64,000 nucleotides of DNA from Pseudomonas alcaligenes (lineage in GTDB: Bacteria; Pseudomonadota; Gammaproteobacteria; Pseudomonadales; Pseudomonadaceae), in NCBI RefSeq assembly GCF_014490745.1, contig NZ_LZEU01000001.1, positions 1,635,501 through 1,699,500 of the forward strand, in the 5' to 3' direction. The translations under genes and the position numbers were made by a program. Position 1 is the first letter of the stretch. The number at the start of each line of letters is the position of its first letter. Positions 17,816 through 26,687 of the stretch are shown piece by piece. The notes beneath the pieces were generated by a model, which had not been told where the DNA came from, searched no databases, and saw nothing but the letters and a program-made list of their open reading frames with translations.

Positions 17816-19630
17816 ATGCTTAACCCCGTTGTCGAACAGGTTACTCACGCTCTGGAGCAGCGCTCGGCGCCGCGTCGGGCTGCCTACCTGGCACGCCTCG
17901 ACGAGGCCACCCGGCGCCCGCCGCGCCAGGCCCTGAGCTGCTCCAATCTGGCTCACGCCCTGGCTGCGCAGGACGCCGACGCGCGACTGATCATCAGGCA
18001 GGGCGGTGCCGCGCATATCGCCATCGTTTCCAGCTACAACGACCTGCTCTCTGCCCATGCGCCGCTGCGCGACTACCCCGAGCGGCTCAAGCAGGCCCTG
18101 GCCCGGCATGGAGCCACGGCTCAGTTCGCTGCCGGGGTGCCGGCCATGTGCGACGGCATCACCCAGGGCGAGGCGGGCATGCAGCTGTCGCTGTTCTCCC
18201 GCGACCTGATCGCCCAGGCCACGGCCATCGGCCTGACCCATGCCATCTTCGATGGCGCCCTGTACCTCGGGGTGTGCGACAAGATAGTCCCGGGCCTGCT
18301 GATCGGCGCCCTGCAGTTCGGCCATCTGCCAGCGGTTTTCGTCCCGGCCGGGCCCATGCATTCCGGCTTGGCCAACAAGGACAAGGCCGCCGTGCGCCAG
18401 CGCTATGTACGTGGCGAAGTCAGCCGCGAGGAGCTGCTCGCCGCCGAGCTGGCCGCCTACCACGAGGCCGGCACCTGCACTTTCTACGGCACCGCCAATA
18501 CCAATCAGTTGCTGATGGAGGCCATGGGCCTGCACGTGCCGGGCAGCGCCTTCGTCCATCCCTATACACCACTGCGCGATGCGCTGACCGACGAAGCGGC
18601 GCGCCTGGTGGCGCGCAATAGCCCGCGGGGCGAGCGTTACCTGCCGGTGGGCCGGCAGATCGATGCGCGGGCGCTGGTCAATGCCGTGGTGGCGCTGCTG
18701 GCCAGCGGTGGCTCGACCAACCACGGCCTGCACCTGCCGGCAATTGCCCGCGCGGCCGGCTACACCCTGACCTGGGAGGACTTCGCAGCCCTGTCCAGGG
18801 TGGTGCCGCTACTGGCGCGGGTCTACCCCAATGGCGCGGCCGACGTGAACCAGTTCCAGGCCGCCGGAGGGCCGGCCTGGCTGATTCGCGAGCTGCTCGG
18901 TGGCGGGCTGTTGCATGGTGATGTCCCGACTGCGGCCGGCGAGACGCTGGCCGACTATGCCCGCGAGCCGTGGCTGGATGGCGAGCGCCTGGCCTGGCGC
19001 GAGTTGCCGGCGCAGAGCCCGGCGCCGGACATCGTACGACCGCTGGCCAGCCCGTTCCTGACCGAGGGCGGGCTGTGTCTGCTGCAGGGCAACCTGGGGC
19101 GGGCCATGCTCAAGACCTCGGCGGTCGATCCGGCCCATTGGCGGGTGCGGGCGCCGGCACGGGTATTCGCCAGCGAGGCGGCGGTGCAGGCGGCCTACCA
19201 GGCCGGCGAGCTGCAGGGCGACCTGGTGCTGGTGGTGCGCTTCCAGGGGCCGCGTGCCAATGGCATGCCGGAGTTGCACAAGCTGATGCCGCTGCTGGCC
19301 AACCTGCAGGCGGCCGGCCAGCGCGTTGCACTGGTCACCGATGGCCGTTTGTCCGGGGCCTCCGGGCAGGTACCGGCGGCCCTGCATGTTACCCCCGAGG
19401 CGGCTGCCGGCGGTGCCCTGGCGCGCCTGCGCGATGGTGATCTGATCGAAGTGGATGCCGAGGCCGGTGTGCTTCGGGTGGAACTCGAGCCGTCACAGCT
19501 GGCACTGCGCGAGGTGGCCGCGGCGCCAGTGGGGCTGGCCGCCGGCTACGGCCTAGAACTGTTCGCCGGGCAGCGCCGCCTGGTTGGCCCGGCTGACCGC
19601 GGGGCAAGTATTTTCGATGAGGGAGACTGA
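17816..19630 (+). CDS. edd: 6-phosphogluconate dehydratase
   Basis: A 604-residue IlvD/Edd-family [4Fe-4S] dehydratase that converts 6-phosphogluconate to 2-keto-3-deoxy-6-phosphogluconate. Cysteines expected to hold the cluster are in [12 protein letters not shown] and [10 protein letters not shown], and the region Y-G-T-A-N-T-N-Q is typical of Edd. The length matches the usual 603-608. ATG 17816 is chosen; an in-frame GTG at 17810, nearer the GGAAAG sequence, would add two residues. The stop is one base before the eda start, so the two form an operon. A paralogous ED set may exist elsewhere, as PAO1 has edd next to glk. Confidence 0.95.
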   Translation: MLNPVVEQVTHALEQRSAPRRAAYLARLDEATRRPPRQALSCSNLAHALAAQDADARLIIRQGGAAHIAIVSSYNDLLSAHAPLRDYPERLKQALARHGATAQFAAGVPAMCDGITQGEAGMQLSLFSRDLIAQATAIGLTHAIFDGALYLGVCDKIVPGLLIGALQFGHLPAVFVPAGPMHSGLANKDKAAVRQRYVRGEVSREELLAAELAAYHEAGTCTFYGTANTNQLLMEAMGLHVPGSAFVHPYTPLRDALTDEAARLVARNSPRGERYLPVGRQIDARALVNAVVALLASGGSTNHGLHLPAIARAAGYTLTWEDFAALSRVVPLLARVYPNGAADVNQFQAAGGPAWLIRELLGGGLLHGDVPTAAGETLADYAREPWLDGERLAWRELPAQSPAPDIVRPLASPFLTEGGLCLLQGNLGRAMLKTSAVDPAHWRVRAPARVFASEAAVQAAYQAGELQGDLVLVVRFQGPRANGMPELHKLMPLLANLQAAGQRVALVTDGRLSGASGQVPAALHVTPEAAAGGALARLRDGDLIEVDAEAGVLRVELEPSQLALREVAAAPVGLAAGYGLELFAGQRRLVGPADRGASIFDEGD

Positions 19631-19631
19631 C

Positions 19632-20282
19632 ATGAGTCTGACGATGGACAAGGTGCTGCAGCTGGCGCGACCGGTATTGCCGGTGCTGGTGATCGAGGAC
19701 AGCTCGCTGGCCGTGGATCTGGCGCGTGCCCTGCACGCCGGCGGGATCAAGGTGCTCGAAGTGACCCTGCGCACGCCGCGTGCCCTGGACGCCCTGGCGG
19801 CGATCCGCCAGGCCCTGCCGGAGCTGCTGGTAGGCGCCGGCACGCTGATCCACACCGAGCAGTTCCAGGAAGCCCGCGACGCCGGTGCCCAGTTCACTGT
19901 CAGCCCCGGCTGCACCGAGCGCCTGGCGGCGGCGGCGGAGGATTCCGGGCTGCCCTACCTGCCGGCGGTGATGACGCCGTCCGAGGTGCTGCTGGCCCTG
20001 GAGTACGGCTACCGCTCGCTCAAGCTGTTCCCGGCCAACGGCACCACCAGCGTGAAGATGCTGAAGAGCTTCAAGGGGCCGTTCACCGGCATCCGTTTCT
20101 GCCCCACCGGCGGCATCACTGCCGACAACCTGCTGAGCTTCCTGCGCCTGCCCAACGTGGCCTGCGTGGGCGGCACCTGGATCGCCCCGGACAACCTGAT
20201 CCGTGCCCGTGCCTGGGATCAGATCACCCAGCTCGCCAGCGAGGCCTGCGCCCTGGCCGCCAGCGTGGAGGGGCGGCCATGA
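19632..20282 (+). CDS. eda: 2-keto-3-deoxy-6-phosphogluconate (KDPG) aldolase
   Basis: A 216-residue class I aldolase that splits KDPG into pyruvate and glyceraldehyde-3-phosphate. Family marks are the catalytic Glu in V-L-E-V-T-L-R-T near residue 42, G-A-G-T-L near 72, the Schiff-base lysine in S-L-K-L-F-P-A near 130 and the phosphate loop C-P-T-G-G-I. GGGAGA precedes the ATG. It lies one base after edd and overlaps the thioesterase gene by four bases (ATGA), indicating tight co-translation. Confidence 0.95.
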   Translation: MSLTMDKVLQLARPVLPVLVIEDSSLAVDLARALHAGGIKVLEVTLRTPRALDALAAIRQALPELLVGAGTLIHTEQFQEARDAGAQFTVSPGCTERLAAAAEDSGLPYLPAVMTPSEVLLALEYGYRSLKLFPANGTTSVKMLKSFKGPFTGIRFCPTGGITADNLLSFLRLPNVACVGGTWIAPDNLIRARAWDQITQLASEACALAASVEGRP

Positions 20283-20728
20283 GCTGGGATCTGCCGCAGC
20301 CTTTCGTCATCGACCTGAGCGTGCTTGCCGACGATATCGACGGCCTCGGGCATGCCAACAACGCGGTCTATGTCAGCTGGCTGGAGCGCTGCGCCTGGCG
20401 TCATTCGCAACATCTGGGCCTGGATCTGGCCGAATACCGTCGTCTGGATCGGGCCATGGCCGTGCTGCGTCACGAAATCGACTACCTGGCCGCCGCCTAC
20501 GAGGGTGAGGAACTGCAGATGGCCACCTGGATCGTCGAGTCCGATCACAAGCTGAAGATGACCCGGCACTTCCAGCTGTGGCGCCCGGCCGATGCCAGCA
20601 CCCTGCTGCGGGCCAAGACCACCTTCGTCTGCATCGAGCTGTCCACTGGCAAGCCCAAGCGCATGCCGGCGGAGTTCATCGAGGGCTACGGCCAGGCCCT
20701 GCTGGAGCCCTATCCGCTGCAGCTGTAA
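20279..20728 (+). CDS. Hotdog-fold acyl-CoA thioesterase
   Basis: A 149-residue protein of the 4-hydroxybenzoyl-CoA thioesterase/YbgC class. The helix-entry motif D-I-D-G-L-G-H-A-N-N-A-V-Y-V-S-W-L-E carries the catalytic-type Asp near residue 20, and L-R-H-E-I-D-Y-L follows. It probably hydrolyses an acyl-CoA in the cytosol. Coupling to eda by a four-base overlap is more likely inherited operon structure than metabolic linkage. Substrate unknown. The final residues run to four bases from the convergent neighbour. Confidence 0.85.
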   Translation: MSWDLPQPFVIDLSVLADDIDGLGHANNAVYVSWLERCAWRHSQHLGLDLAEYRRLDRAMAVLRHEIDYLAAAYEGEELQMATWIVESDHKLKMTRHFQLWRPADASTLLRAKTTFVCIELSTGKPKRMPAEFIEGYGQALLEPYPLQL

Positions 20729-20732
20729 GGCT

Positions 20733-21128
20733 TCAGTTGAACATCGGGGCGAGAAACACCTGGCCGGGCTCGACGCGGATGGCGAACTGGCGGGTTTCGC
20801 CGGGGGCGAGCAGGATCGACTGGGTTGCGCTGGGGCCATTGCCGGCGCAGTAGCCGGCGGAGCTCAGGGCCACGGCCACGCTGACCCGGCCGCTGGGCAG
20901 GTCGAACAGGGTGTTCTTGCCCGGGCCGAGACGGGCGACCAGGCGCTGATTCAGGTAAATCTCCACATCGCAGGCATTCGGCGCATTGCTGTTGCGACTG
21001 AAGATCAGTCGTCCCGGCGAGTCGGGCGCGGCTGCCTGGGGGACGTGGTGAACGCCTCGCGGGATGAAGGTGCCGGCCATGCTCGCACCACAGCTCAGGC
21101 AGGCGATCAGCAGCAGGAAATAGCGCAT
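20733..21128 (-). CDS. Small secreted protein of unknown function
   Basis: A 131-residue protein. The first 20 residues form a signal peptide ([18 protein letters not shown]) with a likely signal-peptidase I site after S-M-A. A lipobox reading (L-I-A-C) is possible but gives an unusually short hydrophobic core. The mature part has two cysteines (in N-A-C-D-V-E-I-Y and G-Y-C-A-G) that could form a disulfide, and a beta-rich pattern with L-A-P-G-E-T-R-Q-F, reminiscent of DUF2846-like envelope proteins. AAGGAG lies 7 bases before ATG 21128, which rules out a longer start at 21167. It stands alone, convergent with the thioesterase. I do not recognise a function. Confidence 0.75.
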   Translation of the reverse strand: MRYFLLLIACLSCGASMAGTFIPRGVHHVPQAAAPDSPGRLIFSRNSNAPNACDVEIYLNQRLVARLGPGKNTLFDLPSGRVSVAVALSSAGYCAGNGPSATQSILLAPGETRQFAIRVEPGQVFLAPMFN

Positions 21129-21241
21129 GGGGTACTCCTTGGACGAGACGCTTGCAGTGTGGATCATGGCTGCCGTCGGGCAAGTCTTGCATGGCGGCGG
21201 GCGGGCCTTACACTACGCGCCCCGTTTTCCCGGATAGTCCC

Positions 21242-22231
21242 ATGCAAATCGCCCTGGCGCCCATGGAAGGGTTGGTCGACGAAATCCTCCGCGATGTACT
21301 GACCCGTGTCGGCGGCATCGACTGGTGCGTGACCGAATTCATCCGCGTCAGCGACCGTCTGCTGCCGGCTTCCCACTTTCGCAAGCTGGCCCCGGAGCTG
21401 GCCACGGCCTCGCATACCCGCAGCGCCACGCCGGTACGCCTGCAGCTGCTCGGCTCCGATCCGGCCTGCCTGGCGGACAACGCCGCCTATGCCTGCAAGC
21501 TGGGGGCGCCGGTGATCGACCTCAACTTCGGCTGCCCGGCCAAGACGGTGAACAAGTCGCGCGGTGGCGCCGTGCTGCTCAAGGAACCGGAGCTGCTGCA
21601 TGCGATTCTCTGCGAAGTGCGCCGGGCGGTGCCGCGCGAGATCCCGGTGACGGCCAAGATGCGCCTGGGCTTCGACAGCCCGGATGGTGCCCTGGATTGC
21701 GCGCGGGCCCTGGCCGAGGGGGGCGCCTCGCAGATCGTGGTGCACGCGCGCACCAAGGTTGATGGCTACAAGCCGCCGGCGCACTGGGAGTGGGTGGCGC
21801 GGGTGCAGGACACGGTCAGCGTGCCGGTGTATGCCAACGGCGAAATCTGGAGCGTGGAAGACTGGCGGCGTTGCCGCGAGATCAGCGGCGCCGAGGACAT
21901 CATGCTCGGTCGCGGCCTGGTATCGCGCCCGGATCTGGCCCGGCAGATCGCCGCCGCCCGTGCCGGTCAGGAGCTGGCGCCGATGAGCTGGGTGGAGTTG
22001 CAGCCGCTGCTGCAGGACTTCTGGCTGCAGGCTCGGCGCAAGATCGCCCCGCGCTATGCACCGGGCCGGCTCAAGCAGTGGCTGGCGATGCTGACCCGTA
22101 GCTACCCGCAGGCCAGCGAGCTGTTCAGCGCCCTGCGCCGGGAGAATGACTGCGCGCGCATCGATGCACTGCTCGGCTGTCAGAGCGTCGCTTATGCGGC
22201 GCCCGCAGAGACCTGCGACGAGCCGGCGTGA
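21242..22231 (+). CDS. dusC: tRNA-dihydrouridine synthase C
   Basis: A 329-residue FMN-dependent TIM-barrel enzyme that reduces U16 in tRNA. It begins [10 protein letters not shown], the family start, which fixes the ATG at 21242 even though the frame extends upstream. The catalytic cysteine lies in [16 protein letters not shown] (about residue 98), with T-A-K-M-R-L-G and N-G-E-I-W as FMN and substrate contacts. The C-terminal helical domain is the right length for DusC rather than DusA or DusB. A monocistronic unit appears likely. Confidence 0.92.
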   Translation: MQIALAPMEGLVDEILRDVLTRVGGIDWCVTEFIRVSDRLLPASHFRKLAPELATASHTRSATPVRLQLLGSDPACLADNAAYACKLGAPVIDLNFGCPAKTVNKSRGGAVLLKEPELLHAILCEVRRAVPREIPVTAKMRLGFDSPDGALDCARALAEGGASQIVVHARTKVDGYKPPAHWEWVARVQDTVSVPVYANGEIWSVEDWRRCREISGAEDIMLGRGLVSRPDLARQIAAARAGQELAPMSWVELQPLLQDFWLQARRKIAPRYAPGRLKQWLAMLTRSYPQASELFSALRRENDCARIDALLGCQSVAYAAPAETCDEPA

Positions 22232-22238
22232 AGTTGGG

Positions 22239-22264
22239 CTTGAAATTGTTTTGCGTGTCCATAT
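22239..22264 (+). promoter_or_regulatory. Sigma32-type heat-shock promoter of ibpA
   Basis: CTTGAAA (22239-22245) and CCATAT (22259-22264), separated by 13 bases, match the heat-shock sigma pattern CTTGAAA / CCCCATNT. It lies about 70 bases upstream of the ibpA start. Confidence 0.7.
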
Positions 22265-22269
22265 CTAAG

Positions 22270-22337
22270 GGCATACGGGATGCCGAAGTCGGGTCCCGCG
22301 ATCAACCTACTCGCTGAAACTCAGGAGATATGACATG
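22270..22337 (+). promoter_or_regulatory. ROSE-like RNA thermometer in the ibpA leader
   Basis: Three small hairpins can be drawn in the leader: GGCAT/ATGCC (22270-22284), a CGGG/CCCG stem near 22289-22299, and a final stem in which CTCGCTG (22309-22315 region) pairs with the Shine-Dalgarno CAGGAG (22322-22327) around a bulged G. The U-Y-G-C-U signature of ROSE elements is present as TCGCT at 22311-22315. This would hide the ribosome site at low temperature and melt on heat shock, as described for ibpA-type genes in pseudomonads. Confidence 0.7.
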
Positions 22338-22784
22338 AGCACTGCATTTTCCATGGCCCCGTTGTTCCGCCATTCCGTTGGTTTCGACCGCTTCAACGAC
22401 CTGTTCGAGTCGGCTCTGCGCAGCAACGACGCGGGCAGTTCCTACCCGCCCTACAACGTCGAGAAGCATGGCGAGGATCAGTACCGCATCGTGGTCGCGG
22501 CTGCCGGCTTCCAGGACGAGGATCTGGAACTGCAGGTCGAGCGTGGCGTGCTGACCGTCACGGGTGGCCGGCGTGAGCGCAGCGCTGAAAGCGTGACCTA
22601 CCTGCATCAGGGTATTGCCCAGCGCGGCTTCAAGCTGTCGTTCCGCCTGGCCGACCATATCGAGGTCAAGGCCGCCAGCCTGATCAATGGCCTGCTCAAT
22701 ATCGACCTGGTGCGCATCGTGCCGGAAGAGGCCAAGGCCAAGCGCATCCCCATCGGCAGCCAGAAGCCGGCCCTGCAGAGCTGA
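22335..22784 (+). CDS. ibpA: Small heat-shock protein IbpA (Hsp20)
   Basis: A 149-residue alpha-crystallin-domain chaperone that binds unfolding proteins and keeps them refoldable by DnaK/ClpB. The crystallin core spans about residues 35-128, with the hallmark A-x-x-x-G-V-L pattern as E-R-G-V-L-T-V-T-G-G-R-R-E-R and N-G-L-L-N-I-D-L-V. A C-terminal I-x-I/V-type anchor appears as R-I-P-I-G. The sigma32-like promoter and ROSE-like leader support heat control at both transcription and translation. The AGGAG ribosome site is part of the thermometer stem. Confidence 0.95.
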   Translation: MSTAFSMAPLFRHSVGFDRFNDLFESALRSNDAGSSYPPYNVEKHGEDQYRIVVAAAGFQDEDLELQVERGVLTVTGGRRERSAESVTYLHQGIAQRGFKLSFRLADHIEVKAASLINGLLNIDLVRIVPEEAKAKRIPIGSQKPALQS

Positions 22785-22800
22785 TCGGCTCGGGGTAAAA

Positions 22801-22827
22801 ACAAGGGGCGCCAGTGGCGCCCCTTGT
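22801..22827. terminator. Bidirectional terminator between ibpA and the PAS/GGDEF/EAL gene
   Basis: A perfect 12-base stem ACAAGGGGCGCC / GGCGCCCCTTGT with loop AGT. On the minus strand it is followed by TTTTT, on the plus strand by a weaker GTCGTTTCT. It serves both convergent genes. Confidence 0.85.
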
Positions 22828-22891
22828 CGTTTCTGCCCGGTAGGTTGTGGTTGAGTGTAGCGAAGTCCGGCGTGCGTGTTGTCTGTTGGGT

Positions 22892-25800
22892 TCAGTGTGC
22901 CATTGCCGGCTTGCGATTATGCCGCAGCAGCTCGTGGAAGGCCGTTAGCGGCAGCGGCTTGCTGAACAGATAGCCCTGGTAGAAGTGGCAGCCCTGCTGC
23001 AGCAGGAACTCCAGCTGTTCGGGTTGTTCCACGCCCTCGGCGATCATTTCCAGGTTGAGGCTGCGGGCCATGGCGACGATGGCGCGGATGATCTCGGCAT
23101 CGTTGGGGTCGCTGGTGGCGTCGCGCACGAACGACTGGTCGATCTTCAGCACGTCGACCGGCAGGCGCTTGAGGTAGGTCAGCGAGCTGTAGCCGGTGCC
23201 GAAGTCGTCCATGGCGAAGCTGATGCCGAGTTTCTTCAGGCGATGCATCTTGGCGATGGTGTCGTCGAGGTTCTGGATCACGATGCCTTCGGTGATTTCC
23301 AGCTTGAGCATGCGGCTGGGCAGGCCGCTATCGGCCAGGCCGCGTTCGACCAGCTCGACGAAGCTGTGCTGGCGGAACTGCCGCGGGCTGATGTTCACGC
23401 ACAGCTGGAAGCTGCGCCCGTCCACCAGGCCGTCGCGCAGCAGGCGGGCACAGGCGCGGCAGGCCTCGTGCAGCACCCAGGTGCCGGCCTCGAGGATCAG
23501 TCCGCTTTCTTCCAGTACCTGGATGAACTGCGCTGGCGACTGTGGGCCGAGGCTTGGGTGAGTCCAGCGCAGCAGGGCCTCGCAGCCAACAATCAGGCCG
23601 CTGCGGGCGTCCACCTGGGGCTGGTAGTAGAGCTCGAATTCGTGGCGGGCCAGGGCCTGGCGCAGGTCGTTTTCCAGGCGCAGGCGCTCGCTGGCGGCGT
23701 CCTGCATGGACTGGCGGAAGATCTGCACGGTGTTGCGCCCGGTGTCCTTGGCCCGGTACAGGGCGATGTCGGCGCGCTTGAGCAGGTCGGTGGGGTTGTC
23801 GCCGTGATCCGGCAGCAGGGCGATGCCGATGCTCGGCGTCACCTGCAGGCGATGGCCGTCCAGCAGCATCGGCTCGGCCAGCCGGGTGCGCAGCTTCTCG
23901 GCGATCTGCCGCACCTGCTGGGTGATCTCGCGGCGCTTGCCCTCCAGGCCAGAGAGCAGCACGACGAACTCGTCACCGCCCAGGCGCGCTACCGTGTCTT
24001 CCTCGCGCACGCTGGCTTCCAGGCGCGCGGTGACCATCTTCAGCACGGCGTCGCCGACCGGGTGGCCTAGGGAGTCGTTGATGTGCTTGAAGTGGTCGAG
24101 GTCAAGGAACAGCAGGGCGCCGTGCAGGTCGTGGCGCTTGAGCAGGGCGATCTGCTGCACCAGGCGATCCATCAGCAGGGCACGGTTGGGCAGGTTGGTC
24201 AGCGGGTCGTGGTAGGCCAGGTGGCGCACCTGGGCCTGGGCGTCCTTCAGCTCGCTGATGTCGCGGGCGGTGAGCAGCAGGCAGGGGGTATTGTCGAGCT
24301 CGATCGGCTCCACTGAGACTTCCACCAGGCGCGAGCTGCCGTCGCGGTGCATGCCGTGCATTTCCAGGTGGTAGACGCGGCCATCGCGCTTGATCGCCTC
24401 GATCATGCGGGCGCGCTCGTCGGGGTTGTTCCACACGTTCAGCTCGCGGGCGGTGCGCCCGATGACTTCCTCGGTGCGGTAGCCGGTGAGGCGGCAGAAA
24501 CCTTCGTTGACCTCGATAAAGCGGCCGCTGTCGCGCTCGGTGATGGTGATGGCGTCCGGGCTGGAGTGGAAGGCCTTGGCGAACTTCTCCTGGCTGGCCT
24601 TGAGTGCCGCCTCGGCCTGCTGGCGTTCGCTGATGTCGCGGAAGGTGGTGGTGATGCACAGCTGGCGTTCGACGCGGATAAAGCGGCTGGATACCACGCA
24701 GGTCAGCTCGCGGCCGTCCTGGGTGCGGAAACGCGCGATTTCGTTGCTCAGGTGCTGCTGCTGGGTCAGCTTGGCGAACAGCTCGTGGCGCTGGCGCTCG
24801 TCGGCCCAGAAGCGAATCTCCGGGGCGCTGTGCCCGACTATCTGCTCGGGCTGCCAGCCGAAGGTCTGGGTGAAACTGGGGTTGATCTCGATGAACACGC
24901 CATCGCGGATGCGCGACACGCAGATCGGCTCGGGGCTGGCCTGGAACAGGGTGACGAACTTCTCTTCCGAGGCGGCCAGGCGCTGCTCGCGCAGCATGCG
25001 CTCGCTGATGTCCATGAGGATGCCGGCCATGCGCAAGGGCTTGCCCTGGGCGTCGAGGTAGAGCTTGGCAGTGCTTTCCAGGAAATGCACCTCGCCATTG
25101 GCGAAGCGCGCGCGGTAGGTCAGCTGGTAGTCATGGCGCTTGCCGGCAACCACGTCGCGGTAGGCCTTGCGCATGTTGGCCTGGTCGCTGTCCGGCACGT
25201 GGCGGAAGAAGGTCTCGAACTCGCCGTGGTAGGGCTCGGCCGGCAGGCCATGGAGGGTGGCGGCGCGCTCCGAGCCATAGAGGGTGCCGCTGGGGATGTG
25301 CCAGTCCCAGGTGCCGAGGTTGGCCGAGTCGAGGGCCAGGGTCAGGCGCTCGCGGCTTTCCAGCAGATCCTGCTCCTGCTGGCGCTGCAAGGTGATGTCG
25401 CGCACGTTGAGCACCAGGCAGGTCTGCCCGGCCAGCTCGATTTCCCCGCCGTAGAGCAGGTTATGGCTGAGCTGGCCGGTGCGGCTGAACAGCTCCACCT
25501 CGAGGTTGTGGAAGCTGCCGTCCTGGCTCAGGGCGTCGAGCATTTTCTGGCGATCCTCGGGGCGGGCCCAGATGCCCAGCTCCAGCGAGGTGCGACCGAC
25601 GGCTTCTTCCTTGCTCCAGCCGAACTGGCGCTCGAAGGCCGGGTTGATCTCGAGGAAGCGACCGTTGCTCTTGTCGGTGATCACCACCGCGTCGGGGGTG
25701 TGCAGGAAGGCCTTGGCGAACTTCTCTTCGCTGGCGCGCAGGGCTGCTTCGGCCTGCTTGCGCTCGCTGGTGTCGAGGAAGGTGCACAGCAGCATGGCCT

Positions 25801-26572
25801 GGCCGTCCAGCTCGAGGTACTGGCTGCTCAGCATGCCGTCCAGTGGTCGGCCGCTGCGGGTGCACAGGCGAGCCTCTAGGATCACCGGTTCCGGGCTGTT
25901 ACGGGTCAGCTCGCGCATGCGCAGGCGCTGTTCGGGATCGGCCCAGATCGCCAGTTCCAGGGTGGTGCTGCCGATGATTTCCTCGGCGCTCCAGCCGAAC
26001 AGGCTGCTGAAGTGCTGGTTGGCTTCGATGATCCGGCTGTCGCTGTAGCGCACCAGCATCACCGCGTCGGGGCTGAGGTGGAACAGGCTGGAAAAGCGCC
26101 GTTCGGACTCGCTCAGGGCCTTGGCGCGCATCTGCTGGGCGGTGATATCGCGGATCACGCCGAACACCCGGGTGCGGCCGTCGCTGTCGATCTGCGGGCG
26201 GCCGCTGATCTCCAGCCAGTGCAGGCTGCCATCCGGCCAGCGGATGCGGTGGCGCAGGGCGGTGGGGTTGGGGCGGCCGGCCAGCACGTCCTGGAACAGG
26301 GCGATGACCGATGGGCGTTCTTCTTCGGGAATCAGCTCGATGTAGTCGATGCGCTTGGGCAGCGGTTTCTTCGGGTCGAGGCCGAACAGTGCCTGGGCCC
26401 CGCGCGACCAGCTGACCTTGCCGCTCTCGATGTCCCAGTACCAGGCGCCGAGGTGCGCACCATTGAGGGCGGCGAGCAGGCGCGGGGCGTCATGCCAGGT
26501 CTTTTCGAACTCGACGGGATCGAGGGCGGGAATGAAGGGGAGCGGCGGCTGGGGCTTGCGGGATTTCGGCAT
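22892..26572 (-). CDS. Six-PAS GGDEF-EAL cyclic-di-GMP signalling protein
   Basis: A 1226-residue soluble sensor with no membrane helix or signal peptide. Six consecutive PAS/PAC units can be counted (about 30-150, 160-275, 285-400, 405-525, 535-655, 660-775), each ending in an R-D-I-S/T-type PAC segment. They are followed by a GGDEF domain (about 785-950) with intact A-R-L-G-G-D-E-F and an EAL domain (about 960-1215) with intact C-E-A-L-L-R-W, N-I-S-P-R-Q-F, D-D-F-G-T-G-Y-S-S-L and A-E-G-V-E. Both diguanylate cyclase and phosphodiesterase activity are therefore possible; by family habit the EAL activity may dominate, with GGDEF as a GTP-sensing module. Cofactors in the PAS units are not readable. 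It is monocistronic, convergent with ibpA. Confidence 0.93.
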   Translation of the reverse strand: MPKSRKPQPPLPFIPALDPVEFEKTWHDAPRLLAALNGAHLGAWYWDIESGKVSWSRGAQALFGLDPKKPLPKRIDYIELIPEEERPSVIALFQDVLAGRPNPTALRHRIRWPDGSLHWLEISGRPQIDSDGRTRVFGVIRDITAQQMRAKALSESERRFSSLFHLSPDAVMLVRYSDSRIIEANQHFSSLFGWSAEEIIGSTTLELAIWADPEQRLRMRELTRNSPEPVILEARLCTRSGRPLDGMLSSQYLELDGQAMLLCTFLDTSERKQAEAALRASEEKFAKAFLHTPDAVVITDKSNGRFLEINPAFERQFGWSKEEAVGRTSLELGIWARPEDRQKMLDALSQDGSFHNLEVELFSRTGQLSHNLLYGGEIELAGQTCLVLNVRDITLQRQQEQDLLESRERLTLALDSANLGTWDWHIPSGTLYGSERAATLHGLPAEPYHGEFETFFRHVPDSDQANMRKAYRDVVAGKRHDYQLTYRARFANGEVHFLESTAKLYLDAQGKPLRMAGILMDISERMLREQRLAASEEKFVTLFQASPEPICVSRIRDGVFIEINPSFTQTFGWQPEQIVGHSAPEIRFWADERQRHELFAKLTQQQHLSNEIARFRTQDGRELTCVVSSRFIRVERQLCITTTFRDISERQQAEAALKASQEKFAKAFHSSPDAITITERDSGRFIEVNEGFCRLTGYRTEEVIGRTARELNVWNNPDERARMIEAIKRDGRVYHLEMHGMHRDGSSRLVEVSVEPIELDNTPCLLLTARDISELKDAQAQVRHLAYHDPLTNLPNRALLMDRLVQQIALLKRHDLHGALLFLDLDHFKHINDSLGHPVGDAVLKMVTARLEASVREEDTVARLGGDEFVVLLSGLEGKRREITQQVRQIAEKLRTRLAEPMLLDGHRLQVTPSIGIALLPDHGDNPTDLLKRADIALYRAKDTGRNTVQIFRQSMQDAASERLRLENDLRQALARHEFELYYQPQVDARSGLIVGCEALLRWTHPSLGPQSPAQFIQVLEESGLILEAGTWVLHEACRACARLLRDGLVDGRSFQLCVNISPRQFRQHSFVELVERGLADSGLPSRMLKLEITEGIVIQNLDDTIAKMHRLKKLGISFAMDDFGTGYSSLTYLKRLPVDVLKIDQSFVRDATSDPNDAEIIRAIVAMARSLNLEMIAEGVEQPEQLEFLLQQGCHFYQGYLFSKPLPLTAFHELLRHNRKPAMAH

Positions 26573-26687
26573 TGCGGCTCATCCGATGCACGGCAAGGCG
26601 TATACGCCCGGCTGGAACTGGCGCGAGTAGGACATGCAGGAGCCTTTTCTTATCGTTATGGGCCCACGTTAGCCGCAGTTTTGTCCT

